A stretch of DNA of 64,000 nucleotides from assembly GCA_963971225.1 (NCBI GenBank), contig OZ020267.1, forward strand, positions 107,161,892-107,225,891, read 5' to 3'. Each line of letters opens with the position of its first letter. The first letter of the stretch is position 1. This DNA is from Melieria omissa. Lineage: Eukaryota; Arthropoda; Insecta; Diptera; Ulidiidae. The notes beneath the pieces are model-generated. The model did no database searches. It was not told the DNA's origin and saw nothing but the letters and a program-made list of their open reading frames with translations. The position numbers and the translations under genes were made by a program. This document shows, piece after piece, positions 46,831 to 58,688 of the stretch.

Positions 46831-48839
46831 TCATAGTCGGATCGTTGGAGCAGAGATAGCTTCTATAAGCTTTTATATTGAAGATTCTTAAAGCCCAAGA
46901 AGATTTTTTCCTTTTTCTTTTTTAAAACATTTGATCCAAAGTCTCTACATTCGATTTTGTATTGAAAAGAGTGACTAAAAAATCTAAACAAATTATAAAA
47001 TTAGTATTTACATATATTTTCAATTCATTTACGCACATTCTTCTAAAAACTTGCTCAACTTTGTCTAAACCAACATTGTGAAAGCCTATAGTATTGAATA
47101 ATGCAGCGTCTTACACCCACAACTGTCAAATGCGACGACAATTTAATTAAAATATTGACGTGACGCTGTGTCATTAGTGCAAAGTCCGCACATGCATCAA
47201 CGTCACGCGGCTTAATCCGATGCGTTCTTTCAAATAAACATAAACAGCAACAACAACAAAAACACAAAAACACAACCGAACAGCAAAAAAAAAACAGTAA
47301 CAAATTAGCATTTCGTACATTGACTTGGTGGCACGAAAATTGTGGAATGCCAAAAACGCCACAGAGCGGCGCATGAAAGTGACGCAAAGGCGACACGCCA
47401 AGGATGCGACTGCCAGAAGCGACGAGTAGGAACGGACATGTTAAAGCATTTCCTTGATTTCAATACAACAGTAAATGTATATACTTATATGAATATATTT
47501 TTTTAGGGAGGTGTCAGTCAGCGGTCTGAATGAGAAAGGTGTCTATTTTCGTTGTTGCTCTAAGAAAGGCGCAAAAAATTGGCAACGCTGAAGACACAAA
47601 TCGCAGCATTACTCTGAAACGAAACGTTGGTTTTTGTTTTGTTTTTTGCAAACATATAGTACACAGTGAAAAATAAATAAAACGTCATTTGCTGCTCAGT
47701 TTGATTAATTGCGAAATTTGACACAAACGACTCGTTGACGCGCGCAAATGTGCTGGAAGTGAAAAAGCACACAGCGCAGCCCAAAACCGAGGCGAGGCGT
47801 TAAATAAAGGGGCGCGAAAAATGCCAAGTTGCGGTGTGAAAAGAGACGAGAATGAGATGTGAGGTAAATGTGTAGAGGAAATAGGCGTATAAAGGTTGAG
47901 AAAGAGGAACAAGGGAGGAAGAGAAAGGAAGAGTCAAGGAAGCGACGCAACCGCAGCTGAAAAGGGAAAAAGGCAACCAGCCACGATGGGCTGACAAGGC
48001 TGACAAGTAGTCGTCGTCGTCGTTGTCGATGTCGATGTCGTTGTCGTTGTCGTCGCGCCAGTCAACAGTGGCACCAACGGCTTTCGCAGGCACCACTGAC
48101 AGTCATTGGCGTGCGGAAAGAAGCTGTAGAAGTCACACTGGCACTGCCAGCATCCGCAGTGATTAATGATGTGATTGATGTTTGTATGGTTGTAGTATTT
48201 AAATTACAACAACGCATTGTTGTTGTTATGGTTGTTTTTAGAAAATATTTTATTAGGAGCTGATAGTTGGCAAGCATTGTACATGAAATTTAATAGTTAT
48301 GCGCTCTCAGTATTCATAGCCAAGCTTCATGTGCTGTCGCATCACATATGATTACCGATTCGTCAGCCGTCGGCCAGCACAGCAAGCATGGTCGAGCCAG
48401 GCCGATGGGGTCGTTGGGGGGTCCAATGTGTCACAGGGCTTTTGTATCGCTTGGAATTAATGATGGTCGTATGTGGTATTGTCTGTTGGCATATTTAATG
48501 GTGTGTGGCCTGACGGCGACTAAAGTTTATGCCAGCAATTCAGCTGGATTCTTCTGAAAAATAATGCCGATGTCGTTAGTTGTTACGACTTTGCACCTGT
48601 TATCCTTCATAAATTGTAGTTGGTTGATTTGAGTTGCACGGATTACAGCTGTAAATGGGATTTGTCTTATTAGGGGACTTAATGATTTCAATATATCAAA
48701 AGTTCTCATTTGCTGAGATTTGATTTTTGGTGAGAAAAATATTAGGCAAAACATAAGAGAGGTAAAGTGACGGACGGGTGTTGATTCTAGTGGATTTTTG
48801 ATGTGTCTAGTGGATAGTTTGGTTGAACATATCTATACC
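46831..48839. other. gene-free stretch
   Basis: No gene recognised. CAA-rich sequence lies at about 47248-47275. An imperfect GTC/GTT trinucleotide run lies at 48009-48057; its minus strand reads as an Asp/Asn-rich frame. A 69-residue plus-strand frame at 48348-48557 has no known motif. Confidence 0.45.
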
Positions 48840-48989
48840 CAGTGGCGCACACAGGGCGGAGAAGGTGGTTTTGGGGTTTTAAACCCCTAAAATGCAAAAA
48901 TTGCTGGTAAAAAAATATGGTTTCAAAAGGGATTGAACTCAAAAGTTGTAGGTAAAACCCCCCAAAATGAAATCCTGTGTACGCCACTG
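48840..48989. mobile_element. hAT-like MITE
   Basis: A 150-bp element with ends CAGTGGCGCACACAGG and CCTGTGTACGCCACTG, which match as inverted repeats at 15 of 16 positions. CAGTGGCG-type ends and internal ATATGGTTTCAAA match the copy at 18853 and an inverted copy directly to the right. The 8-bp flanks (TCTATACC and CTTACATC) do not form a convincing target duplication, so the insertion site is altered or old. It is non-coding. Confidence 0.75.
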
Positions 48990-49001
48990 CTTACATCACA
49001 T

Positions 49002-49143
49002 CACTAAAGCACAAAGAATTTCATTTTAGAGGGTTTCAAACACAATTTTTAAATGCAATACCAGTGGAAACCATATTTACCATACAAAATGTTAGTTATT
49101 TGGAGGGTTTGAAGCATCAAAACACCCCTTGCGTGCTCCAATG
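49002..49143. mobile_element. second hAT-like MITE, inverted relative to the first
   Basis: Read on the minus strand, this segment aligns with the 48840 copy along its whole length. AATTTCATTTTAGAGGGTTT corresponds to the right end, AAACCATATTT to the middle, and a GCGTGCTCCAATG segment to the left end. The termini are more decayed (CACTAAAGCACAAAG against CAGTGGCGTACACAGG). Only 12 bp separate it from the first copy, so the pair forms a large imperfect inverted repeat. Confidence 0.6.
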
Positions 49144-49427
49144 CATTACATATTCAATGCTTAAGAAAAATTCTATAAAAAATTAACAAATTTTGTGCAA
49201 ATTTAACTTCGAAATATAAAATGAGGCCAAAGTTTCTATGTTTATATATATTTTTTTATTTTTTTTATTTTTTTATATTTTTTTTATTTTTTGTTATTTT
49301 TTTTATATTTTTTTATATTAAAAAAATTTTTTTTTTATTATTATTTTTTATTATTTTTTTTAACAAAGATTATTTTTGCCCATTTTTATGGAAAACCTGA
49401 CTTTAAAATAACCATAGTACATAACTA
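49144..49427. other. T-rich spacer
   Basis: Mostly TTTTTTAT low complexity (49240-49370). Nothing recognised. Confidence 0.5.
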
Positions 49428-49664
49428 CAGTCGTGCCTGGATATAGTGAACACCCTATTTAGTGAACACCTCGATATAGTGAACACCCAAATTTTGCATC
49501 GAGCCTCTAAACATAGAAACAAATTTTCAAGCAACAAACAAAAAGTGTATTTTGAGCAAATAAAACAAGTTTTTGATCAAAAATGTTAACCTTGATACAG
49601 GGAACAACTTCGATACTGTGAACAGGCCTTGCAATAATTAGTTCACTATATCCAGACCCTACTG
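49428..49664. mobile_element. pogo/Tigger-like MITE
   Basis: A 237-bp element flanked by TA at 49426 and 49665. The ends CAGTCGTGCCTGGATATAGT and, inverted, CAGTAGGGTCTGGATATAGT match over about 24 bp including the following GAAC. CAGT ends and TA targets fit the pogo group of Tc1/mariner. Internal GATATAGTGAACACC units repeat the end motif next to the left terminus. No transposase is encoded. Confidence 0.75.
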
Positions 49665-51121
49665 TATAGATATATTTTTTATATTTTTTTATATTTTTAA
49701 AAACTTTTTTATTATAATTTTTAATTTTTTTTAACAAACTTTATTTTTCCCATTTTTGTAAAAAAACCAACTTTAAAATAACCATAGCACATAATTATAT
49801 TGAAAAACATGAATATTTAACTATCAACATTAAAACAAAATCAACATCAAAAACTAATGAGTAGCGCTTTATGCAAATTTTGCAGTTCAACATGCCAACA
49901 AATCTTCTAGGAAACTGAAGTGTTAATTAAAAATATTAAAATTCAGATTTTCTCATAAAATTCAATGCATAAAATTAGAGCTTTTGTGCACGTTTCATGC
50001 TACCTGGAGACTTAGTTGACACACAAAAAAACAACAACCAGAATATATTTTTATAAATATTTTCATATGCAAACCCCAGAACTTTACCGTTATAACACAT
50101 GCAACACATAAACATAAAACAAATAAAACAAAAAAAACAACCATATATGAACTGCAAGAAAGCCCTTCGCTGCTGTTTTTAATGAAAAATTTAAGCAGAT
50201 GTGCCGCAACAACAGCAAAGCGCAAAAGTCAAGCAACATTAACAGCGTAGAGTGGAAAAAACAGTTAATTGCAGCAACACGCCGCATTAAAAATGCAACG
50301 CACGTACCAAAGCGTGTTTTGTATTTTTTTTACAAAATGTTTTTGTGCGCTTTTTCGGCGACTTTTTTGTTTTTTATAACGTTTGTGAATGTTTTGTTGT
50401 TGTTTTTGTTCGGTTTTTGGAGAAGATTTGCTGGGCTCATATGTGCCACTGCCACTGTCAGCTTGCACAACAATGGCAGCAACAACGACCGACAATATGG
50501 CCGCACTAACCGACAATGAACGGTTCCCAAAAGCCTGTGGAATGATTGGAGAAGAAGCAGCAATGTGAATGGTGAAGCGAACAGCGAAGGGGGCAGCGCA
50601 GCAAGAACGCAAATTATATTCAAAACATGTTCTACAACCGCAGCAGCAACAACAAAAACAACAACAACAACAACAACAGCAAAAAGACTACACAAAATGC
50701 ATACAACGAGACAACAACAGTAATCCGGTTGCCAGCCCACCAAGCAACCCAGAGAACCCACTCTGACAGTGCTACAGCTACAGCTGCTGCTTCTTCTTGC
50801 TAATGCTGCCGCTTGTTCTTTATCTTCTTCTTCTTCTTGTACATTTTCCTGCTATTGCCGCGCTGTACTTGTAGAATGAAACATGTCTTTATGTATGCAC
50901 AACAAGCAGGCGAATAATTCCCACTTTGCCATATGAGTGCAATAACAACATCAACAACAATAACAACAACAACAACAGCAATGACAAATTTCTGTGCATT
51001 GCAATGCATATACGAAAAGTGCCAAAAGCACCGAGCAAAAGCACAAAAAAAGATACTCGAAAAAAAAGCGGCAGCACTGCTCTCCGCCCAATATTAACTG
51101 TACGCTGCACAGTGGGCTGCA

Positions 51122-51158
<37 letters not shown>

Positions 51159-51592
51159 CATGTCAGTGTGTGTGTGTGTTTGTGTGTTTGTGTATTTATG
51201 CTGTTACGTCATTTAATATGCAATTGACGTTTCGTTTTCGTGCCTTTTTGTATGTTTTATTTCATTTATTTTATTTTTTGTTTTTGAATTTTTCAGCATT
51301 GTCATAAGTCGTTAATACTTTCTTGCAAGAAATTTATGAGTATGCGGAAAAGAGGGAGGAGCCAAAGGGCGTAGTTGCAGCTAAGAAGCGAGTCAGTGGT
51401 AGTGATGGAATGGGTAGTGAGTGGAATTTTCTTCTTGTTCTAGTGGGATTTATTGATTTTTTTGAGAAGATGAAAAGTGTATGTGGAAAAAGTAGTAGAA
51501 AAAGCTCTTAGATTCTTGTTAAATTAAAACACATTTTAAGAAAAAGCAGCAATACTGAAGCATTTGTTTGTATTTGACCAAGACTGATAAAT
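49665..51592. other. gene-free stretch
   Basis: No gene recognised. CAA/CAG-rich runs lie at 50650-50690 and 50944-50980. Several frames on both strands at 50200-50770 overlap and match nothing known. Confidence 0.45.
51124..51195. repeat. CA run followed by GT run
   Basis: About 35 bp of CA repeats (51124-51158) are followed, after the short spacer GCATGTCA, by about 27 bp of GT repeats with TTTG interruptions. The two halves are complementary and could fold as a hairpin in RNA or single-stranded DNA. Confidence 0.9.
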
Positions 51593-52326
51593 GGTTTTAC
51601 TGCCGCCGTTTTCCGATAGGTGGCTGTACCGGCTGAGGCTGGTTGAAATACATAGATGGTAATGCCTTTAAAGTGAGTGTGGACAGTGCCTAACGAATTG
51701 TCATCGCCGTTTCAGTGACAGTTGTTCTTGTTTTCGTATTATTCACGCTCGAAAATGTCCGTTTATGTGCCCAATTCTCGCCATTTGCGGGAAGTTTTAC
51801 TTTTCTGTTACAATTCGAAAAAAAAATGCAGCTGAAGCGCATCGAATGCTCTCAGAAACTTACGGTGATGCTGCTCTGAGTGAAAGAACGTGTCGGGAGT
51901 GGTTTCAACGTTTTAAAAATGGTGATTTCGACATGACAAAGTCATCCTCCAACACGACAATGCTCGGCCTCACGTCGCAAAAGTGGTCAAAAAGTACCTG
52001 GAAACGCTGAAATGGGAAGTCTTGCCCCACCCGCCGTATTCCCCAGATGTCGCCCCTTCTGACTTCCACCTATTCCGTTCGATGGCACACGGCCTGGCAG
52101 ATCAACATTTTCAATCCTTCGAAGAATTGGAAAAATGGATTGCTTCATGGATAGCGTCAAAAGAGGACTCCTTTTTTCGAGCCGGGATCCGAAAATTGCC
52201 GGAAAGATGGGAGAAAGTTGTCGCTAGCGACGGACAATACTTTGAATAATACATCTGTAAGCACTTTTTCGCAATAAAGCTTTTAATTTTGGAACAAAAA
52301 TGGCGGAAGCAAAGTTGTACACCTGA
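51593..52326 (+). mobile_element. internally deleted mariner element
   Basis: The right end AAAATGGCGGAAGCAAAG, extended to a TA at 52327, is matched in inverted form by TTTACTGCCGCCGTTTT at about 51596-51612 on the left (14 of 17 positions). The left terminus is more decayed, so its exact limit is uncertain. Intact mariners are about 1.3 kb; this copy is about 0.73 kb because the middle of the transposase gene is missing. It lies 55 bp from a LINE insertion. Confidence 0.8.
51755..52249 (+). pseudogene. mariner transposase remnant (Mos1-like, D,D34D)
   Basis: The start at 51755 reads MSVYVPNSRHLREVLLFCYN, continuing through AEAHRMLSETYGD to CREWFQRFKNGDFD. This is the N-terminal helix-turn-helix region of Mos1-like mariners. 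A nine-A run at 51818-51826 has one base too many and shifts the frame. After FDMTK, at about 51941, the sequence jumps out of frame to ILQHDNARPH, so the central part, including the first catalytic Asp, is deleted. The remaining C-terminus has the Asp of HDN and the Asp of APSD separated by 34 residues, a KLPERWEKVVASD segment, and a GQYFE end at the stop (52247-52249). About 57 N-terminal and 105 C-terminal residues of roughly 345 remain. It cannot make active transposase. Confidence 0.9.
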
Positions 52327-52380
52327 TAAGTCAAAACAAGTAGGCAAGTTTTGGGCATTTTTTGATATTTTTTGTTTTAT

Positions 52381-53320
52381 TTTTATTATTATTATTGCCG
52401 GGGAATGTGCACTGCGACCTAAAAGATCTATTGTGCCCCTTTCATGGCCTCCACAGTTCGTCCGTGAGTCCAGAATCCAAAAGGACTCTTAGTATATTTC
52501 CTAAGCCTTTGGAAACCCAGTCCGATCCTTGAATAATAAAGTCACCCAGGTGCTTATTTCTCTTTTGCATAAATACAGGGCATTTTCCTAGTATATGTAA
52601 TGAAGTCTCGTTTTCCTGCAAGCAAAACCTGCAATACCCGTTTTCACGGATTACTAGTTTAGTTAGATGATAGTTCAATCCACAATACCGTGTAAGCATT
52701 CCCGTGATAATCCTAAGATTATTTCTTGATAAGATCATACATTCCTCGAATTGTTTTCTATTATAGGATCCGATAACCAGCTTCGAATGCTCTAGACCTG
52801 GTTGATTTTCCCAGTATTGATTCCTTCTGGTTGTCTCGTCCTTTCTCAATAGAATGGAGAAAGCTCCTTTTCCCAACCCACAAAAAAGTTCTGGACCGAC
52901 AAAGGGTGTGAAAGCTCCCCTTCTCGACAGTTCGTCAGCCCGTTCGTTCCCTTCAATTCCGGTGTGGCCCGGAACCCAAAGTACCCAGACCTTGTTGTAA
53001 CGGCCAAGTTCATTCAGCTTCTCAAGGCACTGCAATACCAGTTTCGAGGACACCTGGTAGAATCTAAGAGCCTTGATTGCCGCTTGGCTGTCAGAAAGGA
53101 TGGCAATCTTCCGGCTCCGGTACTTCTTCACCAGTTTGAAGTGAGCACACGTTTCAATGGCGTATATTTCCGCCTGGAAGATAGTGGTGTGGTTTCCCAT
53201 CGGTTCCGAGTATCTTATCCTCGGCCCATAAACTCCTATCCCGGTGCCTTCCTCCGTTAAGGAGCCATCTGTGTACGAGGATATCATGTGCTGTTCTATC
53301 GGATATCTTTCCGATATATC
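52381..53320 (-). mobile_element. 5'-truncated LINE (LOA/I-like) with TAA tail
   Basis: Minus-strand non-LTR retrotransposon fragment of 940 bp. Its 3' end is a TAA-type tail (plus strand ATTATTATTATT at 52384-52396), preceded by a short 3' UTR. The flanks TTTTTTGTTTTAT (52368-52380) and TTTTCTGTTTTAT (53321-53333) match at 12 of 13 positions, as expected for a target-site duplication. They place the 5' truncation at 53320, where the coding frame also ends. Everything upstream of the RNase H domain is absent, as is normal for LINE insertions that abort early. Confidence 0.82.
52442..53320 (-). pseudogene. LINE ORF2 C-terminus: RNase H domain and zinc knuckle
   Basis: The open frame runs from the truncation at 53320 to a TGA at 52442. 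Counting from the Met at 53287 (281 residues), the RNase H catalytic set is complete: D7 in YTDGS, E40 in QAEIYA, D66 in SDSQAA and D118 in NERADEL, with H108 in WVPGHTGIEGN. A CX2CX8HX4C knuckle follows (C219, C222, H231, C236), as in LINE clades with a C-terminal RNase H and CCHC. Clade choice between LOA, I and R1-like is uncertain; the TAA tail and RNase H favour I or LOA. There are no internal stops or frameshifts, so insertion is probably fairly recent. The endonuclease and RT domains are missing, so it is dead. Confidence 0.88.
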
Positions 53321-53333
53321 TTTTCTGTTTTAT

Positions 53334-55639
53334 AAGTTAATACTTAAATTGAGACAAATTGCATAGTTTTGTGTTAACAAATGACAAGTTTTTATGTACA
53401 AAGTTCGCATATTTATAACACAAACAAAAATGCAAATAATATATAACTTAATTAATTATGCAAAGTCCACAAATCAGCAAGAAAATTATCAAAAATCTTG
53501 AATGGCGAAAAACACGTAAAAGCAATCACATAAGTAAGCGTCAAATAAAAGTACGTGACATTTTTACAAAAATTGCAAATACTGTAGGTACATAAAATGC
53601 CTTAAGAGTTTCTTAGACAATATCTTGTTTGCTTTATTACTTTGCCAGTTGTACGAAACGAAATGCATAAAAACCAAAAGATATGGAAAACGGAAAGTAA
53701 TATATATATTTTTTATTACTATGCAACATTATTTATTGAAAACATTTGCTGCGGACGATTAAGTCTTTCGGTTGCCTTTTTTCGCTTTTACAGAACTTTG
53801 ACTTTTATAATTTATAATTTTGTTGTTGTTGTTTATGGAAACAATTAAGTTAGTTGGAGGTTAAACGAATGTTGCATTGGCAGTGAATTTAGTTTGAGAA
53901 GAAATTTTGAACATGATTTTTTTTAATGTGTAAAAATCTTTTCTTGATATGGTAGAAAGTTAAAAGTTCGCTACAATGGATTTTACCGTTAGTTTTGAAT
54001 TATATTTCTAAAGCCTAATTCTTTTTTAAGCTCGCCACATTCACCAACAATTGCATTGAATGTTGCACTAACAAAATGTGTCTTGAAAACAATATTGATT
54101 AGAGCAAATGTTGCCAGATGTTGACAAAATTACAAAACATAATCATCAAGTCCAAAGGTTTTTATTACGCAATGTTGCTTACATGAAATGATGATAAAGT
54201 TCAAAGCAGTTAACTGCAACATATGAAATTACAGAGAGCAGAGTTCGACACCAACAAATTTTGCTTAGAGCAAATCTTGCCAAAGATCAATGTTGGCAAA
54301 GCTTTAAAGTTGCTTAAGGAGATAACTTATGTATTAAAAAGTAAAGTAAAAATATATAAAACAACAAATCTGTTTCAAGCATAACAGCCAATCGAAGCAC
54401 TCATTATCAACATGAAGATGGGTTTGTACAAGTAAATAAAAACAAATAGCAAAATAAAAAAGCAATTTGACAGGGAAGCTGGCTGACTGAGTGACTGATG
54501 AGTTGGCATCGAGCGATTTGCAAATATTCAAATGCATTAAAAATGCATAAGTGTGGATTTTTTATGAGTTCTGTTGACGTTTTTCGAACGAAACTGCGCA
54601 GACAGTCTGGCATAGGTAGACGGCTAAAGCGCGTAAATGGTGTGAAGAATAATGTAGAAGATCGCTAGATGCGCGCAACAAAAACAAACAACAAAAACTG
54701 AAATTTGTTAGGCAACAGCAAAGAGAAAAATTTAATTTATACAATGTGAGCAAATTTTTGTACGCCACGACCTTACAAAATCAACAACAACAAAAATTAA
54801 AATTATGTAAAAAATGCTAGTAATAAATTTTGCTGATTTTTGTTTGTAGTTGTTATACGCAATTTTAAGACATCAAGGCGCACTTTATCATTTATTTTTT
54901 ATTTTTTTTTAAGATTTCTGTCATTTACGTAACACCAATGTGTACCAGCAGCATTGTTTTGACATTTTTGCGCAACCTAACCTCAATTTGGCAAATGCAA
55001 AGAGACTTTATTTTGTGCTTTTCATGCAATTAAAAACAAAAACATTTTTTCGATACGCAAGAAACCAACAAAACCACAATACAAAAAATATGAAAATAAA
55101 AAAATTGTTAGAAATTATTTTTAATAAGTAACAAATAAATAAATAACAAGAAAACACATAAAGAAAATAACAAAAATTGCAAAAAAAAACCAAAATAAAA
55201 TACAATAAAAAATTAAAAACTATAGATTAAATAAAATAACACCAAAAAATTCAAAAAATTAAAAATTATGAATAATAAAAAATACACATTTAAAACAAAT
55301 TTCTTAAAACTTTATAAAGTAAAAATTTATGAATTAAAAATAAAACAAAAGCAATAAAACAAACACTAAAAACTACAAAAGATATGAAAAACCAAATTTT
55401 AATTTCAAATCAAATAAACAAAAATTAAAAAACAAATTAAATAAGCAATGTAATAATAAAAAATATATAAAAATAAAAAAATAAAATAAAAAAATATAAA
55501 AGTTATGAATATAAAACAAATAAAATACTAAGTATACAAAAACAATAACACAGTAACGAAAAATATTTTAAAATATATACAAAATAGAAAAAAAAATAAA
55601 GAAAAATAAAATCAAGTAAACTACGAAAAACTAAATTAA
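53334..55639. other. gene-free AT-rich stretch
   Basis: No gene recognised. The 54900-55640 part becomes progressively A-rich (AAAATAAA, AAATTAAAA themes). Short frames on both strands are compositional. Confidence 0.5.
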
Positions 55640-55890
55640 ATACATTAAATAAATAAAAAAAATAAAATAAAATAAAATAAAAATAAAATAAAATAAAATA
55701 AAATAAAATAAAATAAAATAAAATAGAATAAATAAAATAAAATAAAAAATAAAATAAATAAAAAAATAAAATAAAATAAAATAAAATAAAATAAAATAAA
55801 ATAAAATAAAATAAAATGAAATAAAATAAATAAAATTATAAAAAAATAATTTATAATAAAATAAAATAAATAAAATAAAATAAAATGAAA
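55640..55890. repeat. TAAAA pentanucleotide array
   Basis: Runs of AAATA/TAAAA units from about 55655 to 55890 with a few shortened (TAAA) units. It is the reverse complement of the TTTTA array at 10085-11110 but only a quarter as long. Confidence 0.93.
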
Positions 55891-58435
55891 TAACTAAAGT
55901 ATAGAAGCTTTAAAAACTCTTTGAATTTCGTTAAAATAAAACAAAAACTAAACAGATTTTTTAAGATTCAATACAAAAATTTACTTGAATTTGTAAATGT
56001 TTTTACAATTTCATCTTTATTCATAGTTTTTTATATTTGTTGTTGTTGTAATAGTTGCATTAGATGACATAAGTAGGGACACCTCATTACACGATTCCAG
56101 TGAAAATTTTGTTGTCGTCGCTTCTCATGGCACAAAAATGGCCAAAATAACCTTCTCTCCCCCTCACCTAACACTCAGCTTCCAACACTCAACTCGATTT
56201 TTGTTGCCTTATATTGATCGCGTTCAGTCAGTCATTCAGTTTAACCTTTAATTAAGTTAAATGCTTCACTTGAATTTCGCAAATTGTTGCAAAACAAAAA
56301 TGCCTAATTTTTCTCGCGCTCATTTCAATTCATTTCGACTGCCATGAATCACGACTAGAAATTCGGCCTGGTAACCGAAATGAAAAATGGTCATTTGATT
56401 TGGTGTATGGCGGCCGCAAAACGCTCAGGTATGAGCAATGTTAAAAGTGCGAAATTAATGAGTTGTTGCGACAGCACTTAAATGCTCTGCATTTTTATTG
56501 AAAGGTGGAAGTGAGAACGTCGGTTGGCGGGGAATGAGACACGAAGAAAACGTGATGTGCGAATGAGAAGGCATGTAGGAAACAATGGAATAACTCTACA
56601 GTGTCTGAAGCGGTTGAAAAAAAAAAAAACATTAGACACTAAAATGTGTTGGTTTCTGGTTGATAGTTTTTGTTGTAGTAAAAAATAAAACTATTAGAGA
56701 GGAGGACAAGCAAAAATGTAGAATGAAGCAGTACAAATGTTGCCGACTGAAAATACAACCGATTGTACAACACACAAAACTGCAAGCAACATCCGGTTAT
56801 TCGAAAAGAGATCGAAACCGATTCAGTGAATTTTGGGAATTCCAAAAAAATCGTAAATTTCAAATTATTCTTATCAAGGACACCAACCACTGTGTTTTCC
56901 AATACCACCTCCTACCTAACAACTTCTACACAACCCAGTAAGATATTTTCACATACGAAGGACATTCAACACATTTTAATATGCAAATATTTAGTTCCAG
57001 TTATTGATAACCAAAATGACTCGATCTGTGCTTTTCAGTACAATCCATGTCATTCTGAATTCATGGCCAACTTGAAAACATCATTTTTGACCAAAAACAT
57101 TGCACGCATGCGCACAGCGCCGACCTCGTTCAAGCTGTTTGCTGGTACATTTCTGATGTTATCAGCCTGCGCAACATTTTCGAAACAACAATGACTAATT
57201 AGCCGGCTAATGTATGGCTAAAATTTTTGGCAAGTTCAACTCAATTGAATGCTTGAAAATCTCCAAAATCAAAAGAGAGCACATGTCACAGAGGAAACGC
57301 CAGCGCGACAAGTGCCAGTTGATGCCGTTTACTGGAATGCAACAGCAACGCAAGATGATGATTTCGTTGACAATTTCTTGTTGTTTTTGTTAAAATTTAC
57401 TTAATAAAAAAAACTGGAATTTCAGTTGGTTCGAAAGCCTGAGAGTAATTTTGTTTTGTATGTATTTTGTTTTTAATTTACTTTGCTCATATTTTGCAGC
57501 CGCAGCGTTGTACCGTCTCTTTGGCATGAAATAAAATGCCAATAACCACAACAAAAACAATAACAACAATAATATACCGCATTGACCTTTCCGTCAATGT
57601 CCTCGAAACCTTGAATAATAAATTATGAAAAACGTAAACTTTAGACGGTTTTCTCTGTGTTTCACACTTTTTTAGATTTCATGATTTTTATTTTGTTATT
57701 TTCGTAATTATTTAAAATGTCTATTGAGATAATTATTTATGGAGTTTTTTTTTTAAGTAGTTGAAATTGTCAAAGTTATTTTAAGTTTCTAAAAATGTAT
57801 TTATTATTAAATGTTTATTTTCAATTTTTTTGCAAATAAAATTAAATTTCTATGTACGTGTTGCCGTAGAGATTCAAAATTCAATTAAAAACATTGTTGT
57901 TGGCTTTAATTTGAGCTTTTCTTGAATTTAATGGTACAATTCAACTTTAACGTTGGCATTGTGGTTTTGCAAAACAAGCAGCAATAGCAACAACAAAACC
58001 AACAACAACAAGAACAACAACTGGCATGACCTGGAGTTGAGCGCACAGTCAGCAACCAGAATGCATTCTGACGAGCAAAACTAGTTTGAGTCGGTTACAT
58101 GATTACGTTGCGTTACACACACACACTCACAAACACAAAAACACTTCGTGGGGCCCGGCAAACACACGCGTCCGTCGGCTTTCCAACAGTTGCACCATCT
58201 CGGCCAGCAAGCCGAGCGACAGCAGCAGAATGTTGCTTTAAGCCGGCAACAAAGACGCTGTTGTCGCTCACAAGTGTAGTTGTCAAAGTCGGCTGCTGCC
58301 GCCGCAAGTTTTGCCTTGTTTTGCTTTACTTATTAGCGAAAGAGAGAAGAAGATTCACGACCAGCTTAAAGTGTATTGCAATGAAAATTGAAGATTCAAG
58401 TTTATAACTCTTCAGGTTCTTAAAAGTTTACAGCT
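55891..58435. other. gene-free stretch
   Basis: No gene recognised. A 143-residue plus-strand frame at 56763-57194 and a 102-residue frame at 58099-58407 show no known motif. The 58114-58140 part is a CA-type microsatellite, and 57990-58020 is CAA-rich. Confidence 0.45.
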
Positions 58436-58550
58436 ATGTTTGCTCCTTACCTACTTTCTTCTAAATTACTTACTCACTTCCTTACTTACTTACTTTCTTA
58501 CCTACTTATTTACTCCTTACTTACTTACTCCTTACTTATTTACTTGCTTG

Positions 58551-58588
<38 letters not shown>

Positions 58589-58589
58589 A

Positions 58590-58688
<99 letters not shown>

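Noticed and set aside
52964..53260. 98-residue plus-strand frame
   Set aside because: Antisense shadow of the RNase H-encoding LINE.
56763..57194. 143-residue plus-strand frame
   Set aside because: No recognisable motif, and a second overlapping frame of similar length on the same strand; no supporting exon signals.
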